NCBI GenBank assembly: GCA_002404055.1
Contig: DHIZ01000097.1
Location: 13,756-29,003 of the forward strand
DNA from: Chloroflexi bacterium UBA4733
Lineage (GTDB): Bacteria; Chloroflexota; UBA4733
DNA length: 15,248 nt
Direction of reading: 5' to 3'
The translations under genes were made by a program, and so were the position numbers. Of the stretch, positions 1-6,300 are shown piece by piece; position 1 is the first letter of the stretch; each line of letters starts with the position of its first letter. Under the pieces are notes generated by a model. The model was not told the DNA's origin and searched no databases. It saw nothing but the letters and a program-made list of their open reading frames with translations.

Positions 1-79
1 CTGCGAAACTCTGTGGCGCACTTAGCCCGGATGGCGTGCTACGATGGGACCGCAGTTTGAGCGGGAGGAATAGGTACCA

Positions 80-832
80 ATGGCAGGTAGGTTGCATGGC
101 AAGGTTGCCCTGATTACCGGCGCGTCGTCGGGCATCGGGCAGGCAACAGCGCGGCTCTTTGCGGCAGAGGGAGCGGCGGGCATCGGTATAAACTACGGCA
201 AGTCGGAAGAGGGGGCACGCAGAACGCTGGCGGACGTCGAAGCCGCCGGTAGTCGCGGCTTGCTCCTCCAGGGGGACGTTGCCGACGAGGGGCGCGTGCG
301 GGCCATGGTCGACGCGGTGGTCAAGGAATTCGGCCGGCTCGATATCCTCGTGAACAACGCGGGAACCACATTCTTCGTCGACCTGGCCGACCTGGAAGGC
401 ATGACGGAAGAGAAGTGGGATCGCATTTACGACGTTAACGTCAAAGGGCTCTTCTGGTGTTGCCGTGCCGCCGCCCCGGCGCTGCGGCAAGCCAAAGGGC
501 AGATCATCAATGTGTCCTCCAAGGCCGGCATCACGGGCAGCGGCAGTTCGCTCGCCTACGCCGCTTCCAAAGCGGCGGTCATAGCGCTTACTAAGGGCCT
601 GGCGGGCGTGCTGGCGCCGGATGTGCGCGTCAACACCGTGGCGCCAGGCATGGTCGATTCGCCCTGGAACACCGGCCGCGAGTCGCGCGTCGCCGGCGCC
701 GCCAAGTCCAGTCCGCTGCGGCGGGTTGCCACCCCTGAGGACATCGCGTCCGTCATCCTCGATGTTGCCGCCGGCTTCTCATTGGCCACCGGTTCAGTGA
801 TCGTGATTGACGGCGGAGCGGGGGGACTGTAA
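80..832 (+). CDS. SDR family NAD(P)-dependent oxidoreductase (FabG-like)
   Basis: The 250-residue product is a classical short-chain dehydrogenase/reductase, a cytoplasmic Rossmann-fold enzyme that oxidises or reduces a hydroxyl/carbonyl group. The cofactor motif TGASSGIG is at residues 13-20, NNAG at 92-95, the structural Asn at 120, and the catalytic Ser147, Tyr160 and Lys164 lie in the usual YxxSK arrangement. The family C-terminus (IDGG) is present, so the gene is complete. The segment after strand 2 (INYGKSEE) resembles NADP-preferring FabG-type members, but cofactor choice is inferred. The ATG at 80 follows a GGAGGA ribosome binding site at about 64-69. The gene converges with the minus-strand dehydrogenase that ends at 895, with a palindromic repeat between them. 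The substrate cannot be read from the sequence; sugar alcohol, acyl or steroid-like substrates are all possible. Confidence 0.93.
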   Translation: MAGRLHGKVALITGASSGIGQATARLFAAEGAAGIGINYGKSEEGARRTLADVEAAGSRGLLLQGDVADEGRVRAMVDAVVKEFGRLDILVNNAGTTFFVDLADLEGMTEEKWDRIYDVNVKGLFWCCRAAAPALRQAKGQIINVSSKAGITGSGSSLAYAASKAAVIALTKGLAGVLAPDVRVNTVAPGMVDSPWNTGRESRVAGAAKSSPLRRVATPEDIASVILDVAAGFSLATGSVIVIDGGAGGL

Positions 833-833
833 G

Positions 834-937
834 GGACCTCACCCCCTGCCCCTCTCCTGGACGGAGAGGGGAGACGACGGGGGCTGCGCTCTTTCTACTC
901 CCCTCTCCGCTCAGGAGAGGGGTTGGGGGTGAGGTCC
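834..937. repeat. REPIN-like nested inverted repeat between convergent genes
   Basis: Outer arms at 834-858 and 913-937 are inverted copies matching at 23 of 25 positions. Inside them are two 9-bp hairpins with 5-nt loops: 849-857 with 863-871, and 900-908 with 914-922. In addition 863-873 is a perfect 11-bp complement of 898-908, so the whole element can fold as one long hairpin or as two small ones. It starts two bases after the SDR stop codon and overlaps the 3' end of the minus-strand dehydrogenase (stop at 895-897). It has no T-tract, but its position suggests it also works as a two-way terminator. The GGTTGGGGGTGAGG type of repeat is widely dispersed in several bacterial genomes; no transposase for it is visible here. 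Confidence 0.85.
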
Positions 938-1635
938 GCGTCGTCCTGAGGACGGTAGCCGAGTTTCTCGATGGTGTCGGTGATGTCCCAGTGGCGACTG
1001 CTGTTGCCGGAGATGGCGTAGAAGACGCCGAAAGGTAGGGTGCTCTCCAGCGAGAGTGTTACCAGTTGGGCGCAGTCGCGCGGGCTGAGCCACATCCAGC
1101 GGCTGATCTCGTCGCGCGGCTGCGGCAGGAACCAGCCGATGCGTAGGCAAATGGCGGAGATGCCGTAGCGGTCGGCATAGTGACGGGCAAGGTTCTCACC
1201 AAAGGCTTTCGATACGCCGTAGAGCGAGTCCGGCCGCACCGGCTGGGTGGAGTACACGGGCCAGGCGCCGTCCCGATCGTACATGCCCATCACATGGTTG
1301 GTGGTGGCAAAGACGATCTTCTGTACTCCCGCCTGACGGGCCGCCTCGAAGACGTTGTACGTGCCTTCGATGTTGTTGTCGCGCACGCTCTCCCAGCCCG
1401 CCTGGGTGCTGGGATTGCCCGCCAAGTGGACGACCGCCTGCATGCCCTCCAGGGCCGGAGCGATCTCGGCAAAGCGGGAGATGTTGCCCTGCACCACATC
1501 GTCCACCGGGGGCTGTTCCGGGACGGTTGGGTGGTAGTGCAGGCGAAGCGCAAAGCGATCTTTAAGTTGCTCCGCCAGGCTGCTGCCGATGCGGCCGCCT
1601 GCGCCGGTGATGAGTACGCGCTTCTTATCTGGCAT
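895..1635 (-). CDS. NAD-dependent epimerase/dehydratase, uronate dehydrogenase-like
   Basis: The 246-residue extended SDR has the NAD-binding GAGGRIG at residues 11-17 and the catalytic YGVSK at 139-143 (Tyr139, Lys143). The stretches FATTNH (109-114), RPDSLYGVSK and LRIG resemble uronate dehydrogenases, which oxidise glucuronate or galacturonate to the lactone with NAD. In those enzymes the TTNH site usually reads SSNH, so Thr here replaces the catalytic Ser. The start at 1635 is preferred over an upstream in-frame ATG at 1680 because AGAGGA sits just before it and the family begins at this point. Its first bases overlap the end of the small upstream gene by 11 nt, so it is probably translationally coupled and the last gene of the operon. 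The final dozen residues (LTPNPSPERRGE) are encoded by the intergenic repeat and are unlikely to be part of the fold. A generic sugar epimerase is the alternative. Confidence 0.88.
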   Translation of the reverse strand: MPDKKRVLITGAGGRIGSSLAEQLKDRFALRLHYHPTVPEQPPVDDVVQGNISRFAEIAPALEGMQAVVHLAGNPSTQAGWESVRDNNIEGTYNVFEAARQAGVQKIVFATTNHVMGMYDRDGAWPVYSTQPVRPDSLYGVSKAFGENLARHYADRYGISAICLRIGWFLPQPRDEISRWMWLSPRDCAQLVTLSLESTLPFGVFYAISGNSSRHWDITDTIEKLGYRPQDDADLTPNPSPERRGE

Positions 1636-1858
1636 ACGATTCCTCTCTGACGGCTGTCTCCCAAAGTTCGTCCACCGCACGACGTGCTCGTTGAACAGCC
1701 AGCAACGCCGCGCTCAAACGTTCCTGATCGGCCGGAAGCAGTTTTAACCGGGTGGCATGGCGAGCTGTGCGCCGCTCCAATGCCTCCAGATCGGCGCGCA
1801 ACGGAGCCAGCAGTGCCCGACCATCCTGTTCGCCCAGGTGTAACCTCGGCAACTCCAC
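1625..1858 (-). CDS. Small helical protein of unknown function
   Basis: A 77-residue product rich in Leu, Ala, Arg and Glu, with no Cys, no Gly-rich motif and no membrane segment; it is probably a short helical or coiled-coil protein. I do not recognise the family. The start is a GTG, with a weak AAGGGA ribosome binding site about 9 nt upstream. It lies 51 nt after the stop of the large solenoid gene and ends inside the start of the dehydrogenase gene (11-nt overlap), so position and strand fit a member of the operon. Codon use looks coding (many CTG, GCC, CGC, GAG). Being short with a GTG start, it could still be spurious, in which case this is a leader for the dehydrogenase. Confidence 0.55.
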   Translation of the reverse strand: MELPRLHLGEQDGRALLAPLRADLEALERRTARHATRLKLLPADQERLSAALLAVQRARRAVDELWETAVREESYAR

Positions 1859-1909
1859 AATGCTATCCCTTCAATTTTCACCGCTGGCGTCTCGTTGGAT
1901 GGGGGCCTC

Positions 1910-4267
1910 CTACCTTTCGCTGCGCTCCAGCGTGTCGAGCCGGCGCTCGGCCTCTTCGATAGTCAGTTCGCCGGTGCGAACGGCTTCCAGGATGCGCAGA
2001 CGCTCTTGCGCTGCGCTTCGGGGCGCCGCCGCTGCAGGGCCTTCGGACCCCGGCTGCCAGGACGGCGTGGGTGGAACCGGCGGTGTCGGCGGCGTTGGGG
2101 ACCACATCGACCGTGCTTCGGGGCTGCGCGGTGGCTCCGGCTCGACGCGGATGCGCTGGGACGGCGGACGTGGGCCGGGGCCGGCTGACCGACCCGGGCG
2201 GAACGGTGGATTCCCGCTGCCGGGCCCGCCCGGACCCGCACCGCGCCCGCCGAAGCCCAGGTCGCCCAACAAATGCTCCACGTCAGGCCCCAAACTGTCG
2301 CGCAGCGTGTGCAAGGTCTGACGGACGGTATCGCTGACTGTCTGACCGACCTCCTGGCTCACGCGGCTGGTTTCGCCGGCCAGGTGTGCCAAGTTGGCGG
2401 CCTCCGTGACATAGCGTTGCGCGCCTTCGGTGGCACGCGCCACCCAGCGGCTGGCCTCGGATTCGGCGCGGCGGGCCTCACGTTCGGCCATGCGAGTGGC
2501 GCGCTCGGCCTCGTGTGCTGCGCGTCGAGCGATGCGCTCGGCCATCCCCTCGTAGCGTTGCTGGAAGTGGCGGGCCTGACGCTGCCCCCAGGCCTCCGGG
2601 TCGCCAATGCCACTCCAAGCCGCCGCCCAGGCGCCCGGGTTCCAGGAACCCCAGGGGCCTTTCCTGCCCCAGGAGGCGTCACCGCGCTCCGCCGCTTCGG
2701 CGCTGGAGGGGTCCCGCGGCACCACGCCAATGCTACCGTTTGCGTCGACCTCGAGACGAGCGCCGCCGTTACCCATTCGACCGTTCACCTGGTGCTCCTC
2801 GCGTTGCTCATCCTGCAGCGTCAGGGCGACATTGATCTCAGCGTCGGCACGGAGTGCCAGCGTCAGATCCGCTGCCGGGTTCAGCGCCAATAAGGCGTGT
2901 CCGGCGGTCTGGAGGCGCACCGGCGTTTCCGCCAGTGGCGCTCCGGCGTAGTAGATACTTCCGGATGCCTGGATATTGATTGCGCCGGTACAGTCGATGA
3001 CACGAACATCCCCGTTGACGCCAGGCAACACGACAGCGCCGGACGAGCGGGTGAGCGTCGCGCCGCCCTGGATTTGTTCAATGTTTATTGTCCCGGTCAT
3101 CTCTTCCAGTTGGAGATTGCCGCCCAGGGTACCGGCCGTCACGTTGGCGGCAGAATCGCGCAGTCGCAGCGCTCCGCCGACCTGCCTGACACTCAACTCG
3201 CCACCGATACGCCCCCCTTGGACGTCCCCACTCACTGTGGCGGCGCGAGCGCCGGCCGCGCAGTCGTCGAGGCGGAGGTTGCCGCCGACCTGCTCCAGTT
3301 GTACGGCCTGCCGGACCTCGCGCAACTGGGCGTCACCGCCAATTGGGGCCTGTACCGTGACACGACCGCGGACGTCCTTGAGGCGGAGATTCCCGCCAAT
3401 CTGGCCGCCAAGCAGCACGTCGCTCTCCACGTCTTCCAGCGAGACATCGCCGCCCGTATCGCCGGTCACCTCCAATGCCCCACCTGCATCGCGCAGGCGC
3501 AGGTTGCCCCCGACGGACTGGAGCGTGACGTTCCCAAGCAACTCGCTGAGGTGACAGTCGCCGCCAATGTTGCCGGTCAGGTGGATGCTGCCTTGCACAT
3601 CGCTCAGCCGCAGGTTGCCACCTGAACCCGCTGCCATGACGCCGCCTTTGATGTCGTGCAAGAGCAATTCACCGCCAACCGGGGTGGTGATGGCGACGTG
3701 ACCGGAAATGTCTTGCAGGCGGAGGCCGGCGCCGGCGTCGGCCACGGCGACGTCACCTGCCACATCGTGGACCTGGGCATTGCCGGCAATGCGCTCCAGG
3801 TTGCACGAACCGGCAATATCGTTGAGGCGGACGGTACCGGAGATGTCAGCGAGGCTGACGCGTCGACCGATGCCGCCGCCCTTGACATCGCCACTGCGGC
3901 TGCGGATGTCCACCGCGCCACCCACGTTCAAGAGCTGGACGCTGCCATCGCCGCCCTCGACCGTCACGGTTCCCTGGCAGCCGCGAATGGTGACGGTGCC
4001 AGTGACATTTTGGGCCGTCACCTGACTGCCGTCGCGGATCTCCACGGCGCCCTGGCGATCGACGATGGTGAGGGAACAGCCTTCGGGCAGGCCCAGTTCC
4101 AACACACCGGCATTGGTGATGACCAGTTCTTCCCCTTCGGTGGCAATCGCCGGCTGCTCACCGGACCGTGGGCGCACCATCAACCGTCCACTGCGCCCGA
4201 CCGTGAGCGCTCCCCAGCCACCCTGTACGCGCACGCCGCCGCTCGGCGTCTCCAAGCGTTCGTCCAT
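1910..4267 (-). CDS. Large DUF4097-like beta-solenoid ('polyadhesin') protein with SHOCT-like C-terminus
   Basis: A 785-residue modular protein. Residues about 45-440 form a long run of short beta-strand repeats of the DUF4097/polyadhesin kind, with a regular super-repeat of 36-38 residues headed by GGNLRL (starts at 216, 253, 291, 328, then 364 and 382). Residues 533-560 hold six Trp (533, 539, 542, 547, 551, 560). Residues about 562-660 are an Arg/Glu/Ala-rich helix, 670-755 a Gly/Pro-rich linker, and 759-777 (ILEAVRTGELTIEEAERRL) a SHOCT-like helical hairpin. No signal peptide or membrane segment is visible, so it is probably cytoplasmic. The ATG at 4267 shares its A with the TAA stop of the preceding gene (TAATG), indicating translational coupling; the in-frame extension up to 4624 overlaps that gene and looks non-coding. 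It is presumably a scaffold or binding protein; no enzyme motif is seen. Confidence 0.88.
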   Translation of the reverse strand: MDERLETPSGGVRVQGGWGALTVGRSGRLMVRPRSGEQPAIATEGEELVITNAGVLELGLPEGCSLTIVDRQGAVEIRDGSQVTAQNVTGTVTIRGCQGTVTVEGGDGSVQLLNVGGAVDIRSRSGDVKGGGIGRRVSLADISGTVRLNDIAGSCNLERIAGNAQVHDVAGDVAVADAGAGLRLQDISGHVAITTPVGGELLLHDIKGGVMAAGSGGNLRLSDVQGSIHLTGNIGGDCHLSELLGNVTLQSVGGNLRLRDAGGALEVTGDTGGDVSLEDVESDVLLGGQIGGNLRLKDVRGRVTVQAPIGGDAQLREVRQAVQLEQVGGNLRLDDCAAGARAATVSGDVQGGRIGGELSVRQVGGALRLRDSAANVTAGTLGGNLQLEEMTGTINIEQIQGGATLTRSSGAVVLPGVNGDVRVIDCTGAINIQASGSIYYAGAPLAETPVRLQTAGHALLALNPAADLTLALRADAEINVALTLQDEQREEHQVNGRMGNGGARLEVDANGSIGVVPRDPSSAEAAERGDASWGRKGPWGSWNPGAWAAAWSGIGDPEAWGQRQARHFQQRYEGMAERIARRAAHEAERATRMAEREARRAESEASRWVARATEGAQRYVTEAANLAHLAGETSRVSQEVGQTVSDTVRQTLHTLRDSLGPDVEHLLGDLGFGGRGAGPGGPGSGNPPFRPGRSAGPGPRPPSQRIRVEPEPPRSPEARSMWSPTPPTPPVPPTPSWQPGSEGPAAAAPRSAAQERLRILEAVRTGELTIEEAERRLDTLERSER

Positions 4268-5322
4268 TAGTTGACACCTTCCGTTCCTGGCGCTTGCCGG
4301 CGCATGGCATCGAGGCGAGACAGCCCTTCCTCGATACTGATCTCTTTGCGCTCCACCTGGCGCAGGATGCGCAGCCGCTCGTCCGCCGGCGGCGATGTCG
4401 GTTGCTCCTGGTCCGACCGGTTGCTGGGCGGTGGTCCATACAGTCCACCTGGCGTTGCGCCCTGTCCGGGCCGGAAGGTCTCTGCGCCGGCGCTGTCGCC
4501 ACCGCTCGTTTGGAGCAGGAGCGAGCCGCTCATCGACGAGAGGCGCACCTTCGGGCCGCCGCCATTGACGGTGGCGTGCCAGCGGCCGCGCTTGCTCTCC
4601 AGCACCTGCGCCGGCAAACTGCACGTCACACTGCCACTCATGCTACTCAGCAACGCATCGCAGCCGAACGTGAGCGGAACGGTCAGACGCAGGTTGCCGC
4701 TGACCGTCTGCACCTGCACGCCTTCGCTCAAGTGGCCGTCTAGCGTGGCTTCGGTGCTGCCGCTGACGCTGTTGGCGGTGATGCCGGTGGTCTCACCCTC
4801 GCGCACGATCAGGGCGCCGGAAACGCTGTTCCAGCGCACCGCACCGCTGTTGCGGGCGATCAGGGCGTCCCCGGAAACGGTGTTCAGCCGGAGGTCGCCG
4901 GCGATGTCCGTCGCTGCGATCTTCCCGGAAACCGTGTTGGCAGACTGCGTGCCGCTGAGCCCGGCCAGTGACACGTCGGCGGAGACGCAGGAGATGTTGG
5001 TGAGCGTGCGCATGGGCGCCTCCACGCTGATGCGCACTGCAGGCGGTCCCGACCGGCGCTCGAACCAGCCCATGATAGCGGTGTCCGAGAGGACCTTGAC
5101 GTTGACGCGGTTGCCCTCCTGGTTCAATTCCAGGGGCAGGCGCTCAACATCTTCATCGGAGATCTGGTGATCCGGGTCCACTTCAATTTTCAGGCGAATC
5201 GTGTTCGTCTCCGTACCGGTGACGCGCACGGCGCCACGCACGTTGTTGATATGCAGCTCGGCCGTCGCGCCGACATCGTAGCTGCGTTCGATCAGGCGTC
5301 CGGTGACTCGTTCCTGTGCCAT
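4267..5322 (-). CDS. DUF4097 family beta-strand repeat protein with SHOCT-like C-terminus
   Basis: A 351-residue DUF4097-type protein. The beta-solenoid core at about 105-270 carries the family hallmark [VM]SG repeated at 131, 149, 167, 186, 207, 228 and 264. An N-terminal beta domain covers 1-100, a Pro/Gly/Gln linker 275-312, and a SHOCT-like hairpin 319-337 (ILRQVERKEISIEEGLSRL). Bacillus YvlB and enterococcal LiaX combine a DUF4097 region with a related short helical domain, and LiaX acts in envelope-stress signalling; a comparable role here is inference. There is no signal peptide. The ATG at 5322 follows GGAGAAGGAG, and the gene lies 11 nt after the regulator stop and overlaps the next gene by one base. 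An in-frame extension upstream to 5784 overlaps the regulator gene and is rejected. Confidence 0.9.
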   Translation of the reverse strand: MAQERVTGRLIERSYDVGATAELHINNVRGAVRVTGTETNTIRLKIEVDPDHQISDEDVERLPLELNQEGNRVNVKVLSDTAIMGWFERRSGPPAVRISVEAPMRTLTNISCVSADVSLAGLSGTQSANTVSGKIAATDIAGDLRLNTVSGDALIARNSGAVRWNSVSGALIVREGETTGITANSVSGSTEATLDGHLSEGVQVQTVSGNLRLTVPLTFGCDALLSSMSGSVTCSLPAQVLESKRGRWHATVNGGGPKVRLSSMSGSLLLQTSGGDSAGAETFRPGQGATPGGLYGPPPSNRSDQEQPTSPPADERLRILRQVERKEISIEEGLSRLDAMRRQAPGTEGVN

Positions 5323-5333
5323 CGCTCCTTCTC

Positions 5334-5702
5334 CTATCCCTTCAACCCAGCAAGCATTGACATTGCCTGCTCCGAGCTGATCTTGCCGTCGCTGAGGTCG
5401 GCCAGGATGACGCGCCGCCGCTCGCGCTCCCGGTCGTCGCCGAGATCCAGCGTCCGCAGCAACTCGTCCAACCGGCTGCGTACCGTTGGGTAGGAGATAC
5501 CGAGCGCCTCCTCGACATCTTTGATCACGCCACGGGCCCGCAAGAAGGCTTCCAGGAACTGCATCTGCTCCCGGTTCAGGCGGGCAAAACGGTCCAGCAC
5601 GAACCGACCTTCCACGCTGGTCCGGCAACTCGGGCAATGGAGCCTGGTAACCTCCATCGCCTCGCCACAGGCGGGGCACCGCCCTAGGACTTCGTGTACC
5701 AT
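5334..5702 (-). CDS. DUF2089-type zinc-ribbon/HTH regulator
   Basis: A 122-residue product. An N-terminal zinc ribbon has four Cys as two CxxC pairs (Cys9/Cys12 and Cys23/Cys26). Residues about 42-85 look like a helix-turn-helix (LNREQMQFLEAF ... ALGISYPTVRSRL), as expected for DUF2089 proteins, which are predicted transcription regulators. Residues 99-117 (ILADLSDGKISSEQAMSML) form a SHOCT-like hairpin that aligns without gaps with the C-termini of the next two gene products. The ATG at 5702 follows AAGAGGAG at good spacing. It is the first gene of the operon and sits under a strong promoter with an overlapping inverted repeat, so autoregulation is likely. The target genes and the signal are not visible. 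Confidence 0.9.
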   Translation of the reverse strand: MVHEVLGRCPACGEAMEVTRLHCPSCRTSVEGRFVLDRFARLNREQMQFLEAFLRARGVIKDVEEALGISYPTVRSRLDELLRTLDLGDDRERERRRVILADLSDGKISSEQAMSMLAGLKG

Positions 5703-5722
5703 GTGTACTCCTCTTTTGGATG

Positions 5723-5747
5723 ATCTTGATTCTGATATTCACAAGAT
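5723..5747. promoter_or_regulatory. Candidate operator overlapping the -10 element
   Basis: ATCTTG at 5723-5728 and CAAGAT at 5742-5747 form a 6-bp inverted repeat with a 13-bp spacer (19 bp centre to centre). One half-site covers the -10 box and the other lies in the early transcript. A dimeric regulator such as the DUF2089 product could bind here and block transcription. The repeat is short, so chance is possible. Confidence 0.4.
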
Positions 5748-5771
5748 AAACTATTTGAGAGCTATTGTCAA
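5743..5771 (-). promoter_or_regulatory. Sigma-70-type promoter of the DUF2089/DUF4097 operon
   Basis: Read on the minus strand there is a perfect -35 TTGACA (5771-5766), a 17-bp spacer, and a -10 TATCTT (5748-5743; four of six consensus positions). Transcription would start near 5736, about 35 nt before the ATG at 5702. The region is an AT-rich island in GC-rich DNA. Confidence 0.78.
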
Positions 5772-5782
5772 TAGGCCAAGGC

Positions 5783-5825
5783 AAAAAAGAAGGGCGCCGG
5801 CCTCCCGCACGGGAGGCCGGCGCCC
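5783..5825 (-). terminator. Strong intrinsic terminator after the ABC ATPase/small protein operon
   Basis: A perfect 15-bp GC-rich stem (5792-5806 with 5811-5825) and 4-nt loop is followed on the minus strand by TTCTTTTTT (5791-5783). It lies 22 nt past the stop of the 5848-6273 gene and just upstream of the next operon's promoter, so it insulates the two units. Confidence 0.93.
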
Positions 5826-5847
5826 AATCAATGGGGCGCCTCGGCGC

Positions 5848-6273
5848 CTAGGGCGCCTGAAAAGTCACCTTAGCGGCGTCCTGCGATCCTTTGGCATCGG
5901 CCCAGCCGCTGCCGGCGCCGGACTGTGGCCGCTTGAACTCGCCGACGTGCTGGGCGGCGGTGGCGCTTGTGTCCGCCGGTCCGCCGCCCTCAAAGGAAGT
6001 GGCGGCGTTGCCGTCGGTGTAGACCTCAGCGATGATCGGCCGTTCCAAATGGGTACTGGCAAACGTCTTGATCAGCACCTCAATGTCGGCCGACGTGGGG
6101 TCACGCTGTACCACAATGAGCGCGAAGTGCCAACCGTCGCTCTCCTGAGACTGGGACTGCACCATGAACGGCTCTTGCACGGCGGCGATCGCCGCGTGGG
6201 TCGCCAGGCCAATCAGCGCGGCGATGACGACCAGGCCGATCACCCAGCGCAGCCACCATGGACTCTTACGCAT
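5848..6273 (-). CDS. Small exported or membrane-anchored protein, unknown function
   Basis: A 141-residue product I do not recognise. A basic/aromatic N-terminus (MRKSPWWLR) is followed by a hydrophobic stretch at about 10-25 and then HAAIAA, which could be a signal peptidase site; if uncleaved it would be a membrane anchor with the rest outside. The soluble part has a plausible alpha/beta segment (HFALIVVQRD ... DIEVLIKTFASTHLERPIIAEVYTDGN) and a low-complexity Gly/Ala/Ser tail. There are no cysteines. The ATG at 6273 follows AAAGGAG. It lies 27 nt after the ABC ATPase stop and is followed by the strong terminator at 5783-5825, so it is the second gene of a two-gene operon. A link to the transporter is suggested only by position. 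Confidence 0.75.
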   Translation of the reverse strand: MRKSPWWLRWVIGLVVIAALIGLATHAAIAAVQEPFMVQSQSQESDGWHFALIVVQRDPTSADIEVLIKTFASTHLERPIIAEVYTDGNAATSFEGGGPADTSATAAQHVGEFKRPQSGAGSGWADAKGSQDAAKVTFQAP

Positions 6274-6300
6274 TGCATGCTCCTTTCAGTCGGGCGGAGC

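Noticed and set aside
3232..3640. Repeated GGTTGCCGCC-like DNA considered as a CRISPR or satellite array
   Set aside because: The repetition follows the codons for GGNLRL in a continuous reading frame, with degenerate spacing; it is a protein repeat, not an array with unique spacers.
2897..4270. Plus-strand open frames opposite the solenoid gene
   Set aside because: They mirror the GGNLRL repeats in reverse complement and have no start signals; the minus-strand frame shows the clear protein repeat.
4268..4624. In-frame N-terminal extension of the large solenoid protein to 904 residues
   Set aside because: It overlaps the 351-residue DUF4097 gene on the same strand in another frame, its sequence is Arg/Gln/Pro-rich without repeats, and the coupled TAATG start at 4267 is well placed.
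5323..5784. In-frame N-terminal extension of the 351-residue DUF4097 protein to 505 residues
   Set aside because: It covers the DUF2089 gene in another frame and crosses the promoter; a good ribosome binding site precedes 5322.
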